The notes under the pieces: model-generated | Told to the model about the DNA's origin: nothing | The model's input: the letters and a program-made list of their open reading frames with translations, nothing else | The model's database searches: none | Source: an uncultured Acidimicrobiales bacterium | GTDB taxonomy: Bacteria > Actinomycetota > Acidimicrobiia > Acidimicrobiales > SZUA-35 | Direction: 5' to 3' | NCBI GenBank assembly: GCA_937922785.1 | Contig: CALAJQ010000015.1 | Coordinates: forward strand, 1 to 64,000 | Length of the DNA stretch: 64,000 nucleotides | Program-made: the position numbers and the translations under genes | Part shown: piece by piece, positions 24,423 to 33,562 of the stretch | How the letters are laid out: each line of letters begins with the position of its first letter | How positions within the stretch are numbered: the stretch's first letter is position 1

Positions 24423-25835
24423 GTGAGCAAGAGCTACCACCTGCGCACCTTCGGCTGCCAGATGAACGAACACGATTCTGAACGCATCGCTGGCCTTCTG
24501 GAGGCTGAGGGCTACGTCGAGTCCAATAGTGCTGAGTCAGCTGACGTTGTGGTGTTGAACACCTGCTGCATTCGTGAGAATGCTGACAACAAGCTTTATG
24601 GCACGTTAGGCAACCTGAAGAGCATAAAGGAGCGCTCTAACCCAGACATGCAGATTGTTGTTGGCGGCTGCCTCGCCCAGAAAGACAAAGAGCTCATCCA
24701 GCAAAAAGCCGGCCACGTTGATGTTGTATTTGGCACACACAACGTGCACCGAGCCGCTGAGCTAATTCAAACCGCTCGTGACTCTGGCCCGATCACCGAG
24801 ATCTGGGACGAGGCAGACGCCGATGACTCTGAAGCATTTGCTTCGGCTCTGCCTGCCCGACGAGAGACCGACTATGCAGGCTGGTTGACCATTCAGGTTG
24901 GCTGTGACAACTCGTGTGCCTTTTGCATCGTGCCTTCGGTTCGAGGAGTCGAGATCTCTCGCCCGCCCGAAGACATTGTGGCCGAGGCCGAACGTCTGGC
25001 CCGAGACGGCGTTACTGAAATCACCTTGTTAGGGCAGAACGTAAACAGCTATGGGCGAGACATCTCCCTTGCCGCCCGCCGGGCTGGATCTGATGTTCGA
25101 ATCAGGCCAATGTTTGCTGACCTGTTGCGCTCGGTCGGCTCTATCGAAGGCATCCGGCGGGTGCGCTACACAAGTCCTCACCCCAAAGACATGACCCTCG
25201 ACGTGTACGAAGCCATGGCCGAAACCGACTCGGTTGTGCCGCACTTACATTTCCCGCTGCAGTCCGGCAGTGACTCAATTTTGGCTGCGATGCACCGGGG
25301 TTACACCGGCGAACGCTTCCTCTCAAAGCTTGCCTTGGCGCGTGAAACCATCCCCGATGTTGCAATTACTACAGACATCATCGTCGGATTTCCCGGCGAG
25401 ACCGACGACGATTTCGAACAGACGATGGCGGTGGCAGCGGCGGCGGAATTCGACAACGCCTACACATTCATATTCTCGCCACGACCTGGTACCGAAGCCG
25501 CCGAATTCACAGACCGATTTGTTGACCAAGACGTAGCGGTTGAGCGCTACGAAAGGCTGCGCACTGTCATTCAGCGTTCAGCACTGGCAAAGAACGTGGC
25601 TCGAGTTGGTCGTGTGGAAGAGGTCGTAGTGGAGGGCCCATCAAAGAAGAACCCCGCTGAAATGTCGGGCCGCACTCGTCACAACAAGATTGTTCACTTC
25701 GAGTCAGCGCTTCTAAAGCCTGGCACCTACGTCAATGTCTTGATCAACGACGCGACGGCTCAATGGCTGAGGGGGGATCTTGTTGAAATCGCCCATCGGG
25801 CAAGTCACCGAACCCGCCTCCCGTTGGCAAACTAG
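24423..25835 (+). CDS. miaB: tRNA-2-methylthio-N6-isopentenyladenosine synthase
   Basis: A radical-SAM methylthiotransferase acting on isopentenylated A37 of tRNAs that read UNN codons, after MiaA. The 470-residue protein has the UPF0004 domain cysteines (TFGCQMNEHDSERI, LNTCCIRENADNKLYG, VGGCLAQKD), the radical-SAM motif CDNSCAFCIVPSVRG and a C-terminal TRAM domain. The GCQMNEHDSE signature separates it from RimO. Start GTG. miaA is 6 kb downstream on the same strand. A methyltransferase gene follows two bases after the stop. Confidence 0.95.
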   Translation: MSKSYHLRTFGCQMNEHDSERIAGLLEAEGYVESNSAESADVVVLNTCCIRENADNKLYGTLGNLKSIKERSNPDMQIVVGGCLAQKDKELIQQKAGHVDVVFGTHNVHRAAELIQTARDSGPITEIWDEADADDSEAFASALPARRETDYAGWLTIQVGCDNSCAFCIVPSVRGVEISRPPEDIVAEAERLARDGVTEITLLGQNVNSYGRDISLAARRAGSDVRIRPMFADLLRSVGSIEGIRRVRYTSPHPKDMTLDVYEAMAETDSVVPHLHFPLQSGSDSILAAMHRGYTGERFLSKLALARETIPDVAITTDIIVGFPGETDDDFEQTMAVAAAAEFDNAYTFIFSPRPGTEAAEFTDRFVDQDVAVERYERLRTVIQRSALAKNVARVGRVEEVVVEGPSKKNPAEMSGRTRHNKIVHFESALLKPGTYVNVLINDATAQWLRGDLVEIAHRASHRTRLPLAN

Positions 25836-25837
25836 CT

Positions 25838-26680
25838 ATGGCAGTCGAACACTCTGAGGATCGGCCCGACCCTGACTCTGGTCCCGCCCCCGACACCTAC
25901 ACTCACGGCCACGCACCAAGCGTGCTCCGCTCCCACACGTGGCGCACTATCGAGAACTCCGCCGCCTACCTGGCCCCTCATCTTGATGCGGGACACAAAC
26001 TGCTTGATGTTGGTTGTGGCCCGGGCACTATCACTGCCGACTTCGCTCGACGAGTAAGCGAAGTAGTGGCCTTAGATTTGGCCGACGATGTTGTGGCCAA
26101 AGCGGCAGCGCATATGGAGGCAGAAGGGTTATCCAACGTTCAAGTTCGGGTTGGTGACACCTACGCGCTGGAGTTCGAGGACAACGTATTTGATGTTGTT
26201 CACGCTCACCAAGTTCTCCAACATGTGACTCGCCCCGTTGACGCCTTGGCTGAGATGATGCGTGTGGCAAAGCCCGGCGGTCTTGTTGCGGTTCGTGACG
26301 CCGACTATTCGGCCATGTTCTGGGCACCAGCTAGTGACGCACTGGACCGATGGATCGACATGTACCTCGCGGTTGCTCGGCATAACGATGCCGAACCTGA
26401 CGCTGGCCGTTGGCTTAAGTCTTGGGCGTTGGAAGCGGGCGCAGCCGAAGTGGCTGTGTCTTCTGATACGTGGACCTTCACCAATGACGAGGATCGCATG
26501 TGGTGGGGCGAGCTTTGGGCTGACCGAGTGTTGGAGTCAGCGCTAGGCACCCAAGCGATCGAGTACGGCATCGCTACTCAAGCCGAGCTGGAAGATATCT
26601 CAACGGCTTGGCGAACATGGATCGGCGCCCCTGGCGCCTTCTTTGCCGTCCCCAACGTAGAACTACTTATTACCGTGTAA
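25838..26680 (+). CDS. Class I SAM-dependent methyltransferase
   Basis: A 280-residue methyltransferase. Motif I is LLDVGCGPGTITADFA at about residues 50-65, followed by VALDLADDVVAKA (acidic end of strand 2) and FDVVHAHQVLQHVTRPVDAL (motif II/III) typical of UbiE/Methyltransf_11 enzymes. The N-terminal YTHGHAPSVLRSHTWRT is a pattern common to small-molecule methyltransferases of this type. Substrate unknown. It begins two bases after miaB, so it is in that operon. It is convergent with the LysR gene. Confidence 0.88.
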   Translation: MAVEHSEDRPDPDSGPAPDTYTHGHAPSVLRSHTWRTIENSAAYLAPHLDAGHKLLDVGCGPGTITADFARRVSEVVALDLADDVVAKAAAHMEAEGLSNVQVRVGDTYALEFEDNVFDVVHAHQVLQHVTRPVDALAEMMRVAKPGGLVAVRDADYSAMFWAPASDALDRWIDMYLAVARHNDAEPDAGRWLKSWALEAGAAEVAVSSDTWTFTNDEDRMWWGELWADRVLESALGTQAIEYGIATQAELEDISTAWRTWIGAPGAFFAVPNVELLITV

Positions 26681-26721
26681 TTCCGGCTGCCCGAACTCGA
26701 GGTTCTGGGCTAGCCCTTGCC

Positions 26722-27597
26722 TTAGTTGGTGGGTTCTGATAGCCGAGACTTTAGGGCCTCGACTGTTGGGTCGGCGATGGCGTCTGAGCGCAGTGCCAGA
26801 ACGAGTTGGCGGGTTAACAATGGCTGCTTGCGAACTCGCTTGAGGGCAGTCCGGTTTTCGGCTTGGGCTTCAGGAAGCACAGTCCACCCCATACCTAATC
26901 GGACCATTTCGCACAGAACCTCCGGCTGATGGGATTCAGCAACAAAATTGGTTGGAGCGCCAACTTCGCTAAGCGCAGTCTCGATCAACTGCCTCGTGTG
27001 TGAACCGTGGGGGAACGAAACCCAAGGACCCCAGTCGGCCGGGCCCCGATATTTGGCGTCGGGTGGGGCATACACAGCCAAGTCTTCTGTCAGCAGGGGA
27101 GTCATTTTCATGTCGCTTGGTTTTGTAGCCGGGGCAACAACCACTGCAAGATCCAGCTCTGCGGCCCTGAGCTGATCAATCAGTTGCCTCGACGGACCGA
27201 CCGTCAGGCGAAGCTCTACGTTGGGGCGTTCGCTACGAAATGCTGACATCGCTGTTGGAAAGTGCTTAACGGCGGCGAGGTCAATCATGCCCACTCTGAC
27301 TGTTCCAACCTGGCCCGAGCGAGCCGACTCGGCCCAGCGCCCAAGGTCATAAGTTTGGCTGAGAACCCTGTCTGCGTAGGCCACAACTTCTTGCGCATGT
27401 GGAGCAAGGGTTCGGCGCCGACCTTGACGGTCAAACAACGGTACGCCAATACGCCGCTCAAGCTCGGCGAGGCCTTGACTTAGAGCCGATGGCGACACAC
27501 CCAGCTTCCCTGCTGCCGCAGCCCAAGTAGGGGCGCGGTGAACCGCTACAAGATATTCAAGTTGTTGGGTCGTGATCTGGAGCAACTGCTCTCGCAT
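26722..27597 (-). CDS. LysR-family transcriptional regulator
   Basis: A 291-residue LysR protein. The N-terminal winged helix is clear (LEYLVAVHRAPTWAAAAGKL, SPSALSQGLAELERRIGVPLF), and the ligand-binding domain follows from about residue 95 (TVRVGMIDLAAVKHFPTAM, LRAAELDLAVVVAP). It is divergent from the inositol-3-phosphate synthase gene with only 62 bases between starts, so it may regulate that gene and itself. A short inverted repeat in the gap is a candidate operator. The ligand is unknown. Confidence 0.92.
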   Translation of the reverse strand: MREQLLQITTQQLEYLVAVHRAPTWAAAAGKLGVSPSALSQGLAELERRIGVPLFDRQGRRRTLAPHAQEVVAYADRVLSQTYDLGRWAESARSGQVGTVRVGMIDLAAVKHFPTAMSAFRSERPNVELRLTVGPSRQLIDQLRAAELDLAVVVAPATKPSDMKMTPLLTEDLAVYAPPDAKYRGPADWGPWVSFPHGSHTRQLIETALSEVGAPTNFVAESHQPEVLCEMVRLGMGWTVLPEAQAENRTALKRVRKQPLLTRQLVLALRSDAIADPTVEALKSRLSEPTN

Positions 27598-27604
27598 GAT
27601 TGTT

Positions 27605-27619
27605 AAGTATGTCTTACTT
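27605..27619. promoter_or_regulatory. Candidate LysR operator
   Basis: The gap between the divergent LysR and inositol-3-phosphate synthase genes holds AAGTATGTCTTACTT, a perfect 5-base inverted repeat with a 5-base spacer, which fits the T-N11-A type of LysR site. It starts eight bases beyond the LysR start codon. Prediction only. Confidence 0.4.
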
Positions 27620-27659
27620 GGGCAGCAAAATCCCCCGAAGATGCTTAATATCTGGAGAT

Positions 27660-28967
27660 ATGGCTAACTCTCGTGAAATCCCACCTGCAAAAGGCAAGCT
27701 TGGCGTCCTAACTCCAGGACTCGGCGCAGTTGCGTCAACCTTCATCGCCGGCGTCATCGCGGCCCGAACCGGACTGGCCGAACCGATCGGATCCGTTTCC
27801 CAAATGGCCCACATTCGTCTTGGCAAAAAGGAGGAAGGCCGCAACCCGTTGATTCGCGAATTCGTACCCCTTGCGACAATGGACGACTTGGTATTCGGCG
27901 GCTGGGATCCCATCACCCCCAACGTTTACGAAGCAGCCCGCTATGCCGGCGTACTTAAAGAGTCTGACCTCTCTTCGATCGCAGGCGAGCTCGAGAGCAT
28001 CGTTGCGATGGACGCGGTCTTTGACCAGCGATGGGTAAAGCGACTTGAAGGCCACCGGGTTAAGGACCTCACATCTAAGTGGGATCAGGCTCTGGCGCTG
28101 ATCGATGACATCACGAAGTTTGGTGTTGACAACGAATGTGACCGCATGGTCATGGTTTGGTGTGGCTCAACTGAGGCTTACCAAGAAGCTTCTGAAGTTC
28201 ATGAGACCCTCGAAGCATTCGAAGAAGGCCTTAAGAACAGTGACGACAACATCTCGCCTTCGCAGATCTATGCCTACGCCGCCATCTCAGCTGGTGTGCC
28301 TTTTGCCAACGGGGCCCCAAACCTTTCTGTCGATCTTGCGTGTATGCAAGAACTCGCTGCCAAGCGAAAAGTTGTGATTGCAGGCAAGGATTTCAAGACC
28401 GGTCAGACGCTGATGAAGACCTTGATCGCTCCAGGTTTGAAGGCTCGAATGCTTGGCCTCCGTGGCTGGTACTCAACCAACATCTTGGGTAACCGTGACG
28501 GCGAGGTGCTGGACGATCCAGAGAACTTCAAGACAAAAGAACACTCGAAACTGGGAGTACTCGACACCATTCTCCAGCCTGAGGTCTACCCGGACCTGTA
28601 CGGCAACATCGATCACGTTGTGCGTATCAACTACTACCCGCCACGTGGCGACAACAAAGAGGGTTGGGATGCGATCGACATCTTCGGATGGCTGGGATAT
28701 GAGATGCAGATCAAGGTCGATTTCCTATGTCGTGACTCGATCTTGGCTGCTCCGATCGTTCTCGACCTTGCCCTCTTCATGGATCTGGCCCAACGCGCGG
28801 GAGAATCTGGCGTGCAGGAATGGCTGAGCTTCTACTTCAAGGCTCCACAGTCTGAAATTGAAGATGTAAATCCCGAGCACGACCTGTTTATCCAGCAAAC
28901 CAAGCTAAAGAACACACTTCGTGAGTGGATGGGTGAACCAGCGGTAACTCACAGCGAAGCTGGCTAA
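27660..28967 (+). CDS. ino1: Inositol-3-phosphate synthase
   Basis: Converts glucose-6-phosphate to 1L-myo-inositol-3-phosphate, the first step to inositol lipids and, in actinobacteria, possibly mycothiol. ATG 27660 is chosen for its GGAG five bases upstream and because the protein then begins like the family; an upstream ATG would overlap the promoter region. The 435-residue protein has the NAD site LGVLTPGLGAVASTF, the VWCGSTEAY region and the long C-terminal part (GWYSTNILGNRDGEVL, NYYPPRGDNKEGWDAIDI, FLCRDSILAAPIVLDL) typical of the enzyme. A 20-base duplication spans its stop codon. Confidence 0.9.
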   Translation: MANSREIPPAKGKLGVLTPGLGAVASTFIAGVIAARTGLAEPIGSVSQMAHIRLGKKEEGRNPLIREFVPLATMDDLVFGGWDPITPNVYEAARYAGVLKESDLSSIAGELESIVAMDAVFDQRWVKRLEGHRVKDLTSKWDQALALIDDITKFGVDNECDRMVMVWCGSTEAYQEASEVHETLEAFEEGLKNSDDNISPSQIYAYAAISAGVPFANGAPNLSVDLACMQELAAKRKVVIAGKDFKTGQTLMKTLIAPGLKARMLGLRGWYSTNILGNRDGEVLDDPENFKTKEHSKLGVLDTILQPEVYPDLYGNIDHVVRINYYPPRGDNKEGWDAIDIFGWLGYEMQIKVDFLCRDSILAAPIVLDLALFMDLAQRAGESGVQEWLSFYFKAPQSEIEDVNPEHDLFIQQTKLKNTLREWMGEPAVTHSEAG

Positions 28968-28989
28968 AGCACAGCGAAGCTGGCTAAAT
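28950..28989 (+). repeat. 20-base tandem duplication across the ino1 stop codon
   Basis: Two adjacent copies of CACAGCGAAGCTGGCTAAA plus one base (28950-28969 and 28970-28989) differ only in the last position. The first contains the codons for the last residues and the TAA stop; the second lies in the non-coding region just after. It looks like a recent slip duplication and does not alter the protein. Confidence 0.9.
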
Positions 28990-29092
28990 CTCAGTCTCAA
29001 TTGGCCGCTCAATTTGAGCGATTCGAACTTGAGACGTAGGTTCATTAAATCAGTAGCTTCATGAAGCAAGTCCAAAACAGCGGAGTTAGGGC

Positions 29093-29818
29093 ATGACCTC
29101 AAGAACGTGGTTGCTAGTGCCGAGCTATTTGCTCGGGCCAGCGGTCTGGTCTGACGTTGCTGACGTGTTGACCGGGCTAAAGCAGTTCCCAATTGTTCCT
29201 GCACCTGCTCCTACCTGTGCAGTCGACACCGACCACATCGGGCCGTGGTTAAAAACGGTTCTTGGAGCGATGCCTGAAACCGTCGATCGACCTGTGGTTG
29301 TGGCCGGTTTTGGCGCCGTGTGCCCGCGAATGCATTTAGTTGCCGACCAACTCATTTCGCTGGGGTTCGAGGTTGAGGCTGTAATTCTGGTTAATGGGCG
29401 GTTTCCCGCAGATGGCCTAACACCAGTTGAGGCGGACCCGACAACGGGTGAGATGTTGGACGGGCTCGAAAGACCCGATGGATACTTGCCGCCGTGGCAC
29501 CGCTGGTGGGGGTCGCTGGTGGAGTCGATGCTTCCCGATGTGGAGCTTCGCGAGAAGATATTTTCCGAGGCCCGGCCCGTACCACGAAGTCTTTTTGCAC
29601 AACCAATACCGGCGCCACAACTTCCGGATCAGGTAGGCCTTGCGTACCTCCAGACAGGCGACTACTACGCAGCTTGTGCACAGGAGGCTCGCGATGAAGG
29701 TTGGGTTGTAAACCGGATTGATGGGGAACATCTTCAAATCGCGGTTGATCCTGTGCTCGTTGGCTGCATGATGATGACCATGGCAGCCCAGGCACGCGAC
29801 GCAGCAACCCAGCAATAG
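29093..29818 (+). CDS. Alpha/beta-hydrolase-like protein lacking the nucleophile
   Basis: A 241-residue protein with an alpha/beta-hydrolase layout: an N-terminal strand and oxyanion-like loop (LLVPSYLLGPAVWSDVADVL), a central elbow VVVAGFGAVCPRM and a late strand GLAYLQTGDYYAACAQEA followed by the conserved-looking GEHLQIAVDP, where hydrolases carry the catalytic His (here G-E-H). At the elbow, where G-x-S-x-G is expected, there is G72-F73-G74-A75, so the catalytic Ser is Gly. It is probably a non-enzymatic or moonlighting member. An APH-like gene with lost catalytic residues follows 17 bases later. Confidence 0.7.
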   Translation: MTSRTWLLVPSYLLGPAVWSDVADVLTGLKQFPIVPAPAPTCAVDTDHIGPWLKTVLGAMPETVDRPVVVAGFGAVCPRMHLVADQLISLGFEVEAVILVNGRFPADGLTPVEADPTTGEMLDGLERPDGYLPPWHRWWGSLVESMLPDVELREKIFSEARPVPRSLFAQPIPAPQLPDQVGLAYLQTGDYYAACAQEARDEGWVVNRIDGEHLQIAVDPVLVGCMMMTMAAQARDAATQQ

Positions 29819-29835
29819 CTGATTCAATTAACACC

Positions 29836-30417
29836 ATGTTGGCAACCGATCCCGCACGCGCCCTTGAATGGCTTCATTCTGAACTAGGTCTAACTGGTGA
29901 AGGCCATCGGGCGAACCGCCCTGACCTTCACGGCGACCTGCCCCGCCTTGCGGTCATTGTTGGTGAAGGACTGGCCGCACTTCATGCTCTGGATCCAGCA
30001 GAGGCTCCACTTCAGTCCGGCTGGAACCTGATTTCTCAAACCATTAATGACCGACTGGAACAAGGCCTGATCGATAGCACCAAGCTTGGTCGACCTTATG
30101 ACGGCTATCGGGCCGATCGTTTGGTGAAGTTTTGGAGAGAGGGTCGGCCCGCTCAGGACGAACTGGTCGTGTGTTGCGGAAACCCTGTTCTTTCTAACCT
30201 GCTCCTGGCCGATTCAAAGATGACGGGTTTTGTGTCGGCCGACCACGCTTTCATCGCGGATCGGCATCTCGACCTTGCAATCGTCCAACAATCGATCCAC
30301 ATCGAGTTGGGGTCTGAAGCGGTCTTTGCTTTTTATTCCGGTTATGGCCGCGACGCCAACATCGTCAGCCTCGATCACTATGTGCTGGCCAGCCGATTGC
30401 TTGGAATCATCGAATGA
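29836..30417 (+). CDS. Aminoglycoside-phosphotransferase-like C-lobe with lost catalytic residues
   Basis: A 193-residue protein that aligns with the C-terminal lobe of APH(3')-type kinases but has no N-lobe (these enzymes are near 265 residues). The helical start LAALHALDP matches the APH linker. The catalytic loop HGDxxxxN appears as CGNPVLSN at residues 114-121, so His becomes Cys and the catalytic Asp becomes Asn, and the metal Asp of FIDCGR appears as Ser134 in FVSADH. The following ADRHLDLAIV and YGRDANIVSLDHYVLASRLL fit the family end. It is therefore a likely pseudokinase. It overlaps miaA by four bases and has intact reading, so it is not simple decay. Confidence 0.7.
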   Translation: MLATDPARALEWLHSELGLTGEGHRANRPDLHGDLPRLAVIVGEGLAALHALDPAEAPLQSGWNLISQTINDRLEQGLIDSTKLGRPYDGYRADRLVKFWREGRPAQDELVVCCGNPVLSNLLLADSKMTGFVSADHAFIADRHLDLAIVQQSIHIELGSEAVFAFYSGYGRDANIVSLDHYVLASRLLGIIE

Positions 30418-31349
30418 CAGATACGCCTCAAGCCTCAGATCGATACAGCGGTGGCCGCAGACCGCTGGTAATAGTCGGCCCAACGGCATGCGGCAAGTCA
30501 TCGCTTGCACTGGAGTTGGCTCAGCGAACTCCGGGGGCCGAGATCGTTAGCGCCGACGCTAAGGCGGTCTATGCGCAAATGGACATAGGAACTGCAAAGG
30601 TGACTGCTCAAGACAGAGCGCTGGTTCCTCACCACCTTCTCGACATGGTTGAGCCCACCCAGGAGTACACCGTCACGCTGTTTGCCGAAGACGTCAAAGG
30701 CGTCATGGCTGATCTCGAGACTAGAAATGCCCCGGCAATCCTGGTTGGAGGAACCGGCCTCTATATGCAGGCGGTGGTTGACGGGTTCACAATTCCGCCA
30801 GCTTTTCCCGAGATTAAAGCCGAACTTGAGGCGAACACCGAGACTGAGAAAATGTGGCAGCAACTTAACGGATTGGACCCTGAAGCAGCTGCCAAGATCG
30901 AAAAGAACAACCATCGAAGAATCGTTCGAGCCCTCGAAGTATGTCTGGGCACTGGTCGTAAGTTCTCCTCATACGGGCCCGGCGTCGATGCCTATCCGCC
31001 CACCGACTTCTGCCTTGTCGGTCTGGACATTGACCGCGGCGTCATGGACAAGAGAATTGACGCTCGTTACGACGCTCAGATGGAAGCAGGCTTTCTGGAC
31101 GAGGTGGCATCACTGCCGAAAGACTTAAGTAGGACTGCGGCCCAAGCGTTGGGTTATCGCGAACTGCTGGATCATCTTGCCGGCAACTCGACTTTGGAAG
31201 AAGCAGTTGAGGTAGCGAAGGCCAGAACAAAGAAGTTTGCCCGGCGTCAGCAGCGCTGGTTTCGGCGTGATCGGAGAATTCAGTGGTTCTCCGCAGTTGC
31301 GCCCGATTTAGTTGATCAGGTGGAAACTTGGTGGGCAGAACGGGTTTGA
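30414..31349 (+). CDS. miaA: tRNA dimethylallyltransferase
   Basis: Transfers a dimethylallyl group to A37 of tRNAs that read UNN codons; MiaB (24423-25835) then adds the methylthio group. The 311-residue protein has the P-loop GPTACGKS near residue 22, the DMxIGTAK region (MDIGTAKVT), HHLLDMVEPTQEYTV and GGTGLYMQAVVDG. The usual SADS is SADAK here. Start ATG overlaps the upstream APH-like gene. dapF starts 18 bases after the stop. Confidence 0.94.
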   Translation: MTDTPQASDRYSGGRRPLVIVGPTACGKSSLALELAQRTPGAEIVSADAKAVYAQMDIGTAKVTAQDRALVPHHLLDMVEPTQEYTVTLFAEDVKGVMADLETRNAPAILVGGTGLYMQAVVDGFTIPPAFPEIKAELEANTETEKMWQQLNGLDPEAAAKIEKNNHRRIVRALEVCLGTGRKFSSYGPGVDAYPPTDFCLVGLDIDRGVMDKRIDARYDAQMEAGFLDEVASLPKDLSRTAAQALGYRELLDHLAGNSTLEEAVEVAKARTKKFARRQQRWFRRDRRIQWFSAVAPDLVDQVETWWAERV

Positions 31350-31367
31350 GCTGCGAGAATAGTTCTC

Positions 31368-32183
31368 TTGCATCTTTCTTTAGCCAAAACCCCTTTAAGT
31401 AAGCATCATGGGTTGGGTAACGACTTCCTAATTGGGATCGATCCGCCCAAGCCCTTCACACCCGATGACGCGCGTAGCGTCTGTGACAGACGCGAAGGCG
31501 TTGGGGCTGATGGGCTCATTCAGCTAAGTCCAATCGGCCTTGGGTGGCAGATGATTCTCCACAACTCCGATGGTTCACGGGCCGAGGTCTCAGGCAACGG
31601 GCTGCGTTGCGTCGGCCAGGCTTTGGCGATGGCCGAAGGGCTGTCGCTAGTAGGTGATGAGTCTCACACGTTTGCAATCATGACCGAGGCCGGCCCACGC
31701 GGGGTCACCGTATATGGTGACAGCGAACCGGGGACTGCCCAAGTGCAGGTGGCAATGGGCAAACCCCAACCGGGTCCCGAAGTTTGGGGCGGATGGGCCG
31801 ATCTGGGAATTGAACCGACGCGCCAGCTGGGCGTCGACATGGGCAACCCTCACCTGGTCGTCGAAGTTGCAAACCCTCGCTCGGTTGACCTAAGTGTTGT
31901 TGGCCCTGCTGTCGAAGCTGACTATCCCGATGGGCTGAACCTTCACTTCGTCACAGCTCACAGTCGTGACGTGCTTGAACTCCAAGTTTGGGAGCGCGGA
32001 GCGGGTATCACCCAGGCCTGCGGTTCCGGAGCCAGCGCCGCAGCCTATGCTGCGAACCAATGGGATCTCGTAGATGAACGTGTTGAAGTTCGCCAACCTG
32101 GTGGGGTGGCGATCGTGACCTTGGATGAAACCGGGGCCGCTCTCAAGGGGCCAGCCACCTACATCTGCACGGTCATAGCTTGA
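31368..32183 (+). CDS. dapF: Diaminopimelate epimerase
   Basis: Interconverts LL- and meso-diaminopimelate. The 271-residue protein has both catalytic Cys: C81 in SGNGLRC and the second near residue 218 in GAGITQACGSGAS. HHGLGNDF near the start is the family's opening motif. I accept TTG 31368 as start because no ATG or GTG lies suitably close and the protein then begins like other DapF. Its stop overlaps the TTG of hflX. It stands with dapC downstream in one operon. Confidence 0.93.
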   Translation: MHLSLAKTPLSKHHGLGNDFLIGIDPPKPFTPDDARSVCDRREGVGADGLIQLSPIGLGWQMILHNSDGSRAEVSGNGLRCVGQALAMAEGLSLVGDESHTFAIMTEAGPRGVTVYGDSEPGTAQVQVAMGKPQPGPEVWGGWADLGIEPTRQLGVDMGNPHLVVEVANPRSVDLSVVGPAVEADYPDGLNLHFVTAHSRDVLELQVWERGAGITQACGSGASAAAYAANQWDLVDERVEVRQPGGVAIVTLDETGAALKGPATYICTVIA

Positions 32184-33562
32184 GTAGCGAGAACGAAACC
32201 CCAGTGGACGATGACGATTGGGGCACCGGCGGCAAACCAGGCGACATTGAAACCCACCGCGGTGCCTTTGGTGAGTTTGGTGGCGAGATCACCAGCGGCT
32301 TCCTTGACCGTGCATTTCGCGAGAAAATCGTGGTCGTTGGTCTGGCCGTAGATGGCCAAACGCTTGACGAAACGCATACATCGCTTGATGAGCTTGAACT
32401 TCTTGTCGACACAGCCGGCGCAGATGTCGAAGATCGAATTGTGCAACGCCGAGACTCACCTCACCCTGCGACCTATGTAGGCAAAGGCAAGGTTGAAGAG
32501 ATTCTGGAAGCTTGCCTGATGGTCGACGCCGACACAGTTGTGTTCGACGTAGAGCTGTCACCAGCCCAGCAATTCAACCTGGAACGAATTCTCAAGCGAA
32601 CAGCGCTCGACCGGACCGGCGTCATCCTGGACATCTTCGCTCAGCATGCAACTTCGGCCGAAGGCAAGGCCCAGGTGGAGCTAGCCCAGCTTCGGTACCG
32701 GTTGCCTCGTCTCAGAGGCAAGAAGGCATTCTCCCAGCAGGCCGGTGGTATCGGAACAAGAGGTCCTGGTGAAACACAACTTGAAGTGGACCGGCGCCGA
32801 CTAGTCCGCCGAATCCACAAGCTTGAGCGAGACCTCGCCTCGATCACCGCGCGCCGGATGAACCAGCGCAAGTCTCGGTCTCGGTCTCCTTACAAGATCG
32901 TCAGCATCGTCGGGTATACAAACGCTGGCAAGTCCACGTTGCTCCAACAACTGACCGGCGCCGAAGTCTTGGTGGCCGACAAGCTGTTTGCCACTTTGGA
33001 TCCGACCACACGCAAAACCGCACTTCCTGGTGGCGAGCAGATCCTTCTTACTGACACCGTGGGATTTGTGCAGCGGCTACCTCACCAACTGGTGGAAGCA
33101 TTCAAGAGCACCTTGGAAGTAGTCGCCGGCGCTGACCTTCTTGTGCATGTTGTGGACGGATCCGGCCCAGACCCTCACGCACATATTGATGCCGTCCGGT
33201 CAGTGTTGTCAGAGATTGAAGCAAACAAGGTTCCAGAACTGATCGTCTACAACAAGGCCGATCTCAGCGAAGATGTGATGCGCTTGGTCGACAAGAACCC
33301 TGGTTCGGTTGGGATCAGCGCCCATACCGGTGACGGCATCGACGAGCTCAAGCGGGCGATTGCAAACCGTCTTCGCGAGATGTCGACCGTCTATGAATTG
33401 TTTGTGCCTTGGGCTCGCGGGGACGCTCTTGCTGCGATTCACCGAGAGGGTGAAGTTCTCGTTGAAGTCACCCAGGATGATGGTATGAGGATTCAGGCAC
33501 GACTCGAGCAGGCTTCGGCTCAGCGACTCAACGAATTTGTAGTGGAGGAGATAACGCCATGA
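32180..33562 (+). CDS. hflX: GTPase HflX
   Basis: A 460-residue ribosome-associated GTPase that splits stalled ribosomes. Start TTG at 32180 overlaps the dapF stop by four bases. The N-terminal HflX domain (VVFDVELSPAQQFNLERIL, GPGETQLEVDRR) leads to the G domain: P-loop GYTNAGKST near residue 250, DTVGFVQRLPHQLVEAFKST (G3) and VYNKADL (G4). Its stop overlaps the ATG of dapC (ATGA). miaA-dapF-hflX is a common actinobacterial neighbourhood. Confidence 0.95.
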   Translation: MSSENETPVDDDDWGTGGKPGDIETHRGAFGEFGGEITSGFLDRAFREKIVVVGLAVDGQTLDETHTSLDELELLVDTAGADVEDRIVQRRDSPHPATYVGKGKVEEILEACLMVDADTVVFDVELSPAQQFNLERILKRTALDRTGVILDIFAQHATSAEGKAQVELAQLRYRLPRLRGKKAFSQQAGGIGTRGPGETQLEVDRRRLVRRIHKLERDLASITARRMNQRKSRSRSPYKIVSIVGYTNAGKSTLLQQLTGAEVLVADKLFATLDPTTRKTALPGGEQILLTDTVGFVQRLPHQLVEAFKSTLEVVAGADLLVHVVDGSGPDPHAHIDAVRSVLSEIEANKVPELIVYNKADLSEDVMRLVDKNPGSVGISAHTGDGIDELKRAIANRLREMSTVYELFVPWARGDALAAIHREGEVLVEVTQDDGMRIQARLEQASAQRLNEFVVEEITP

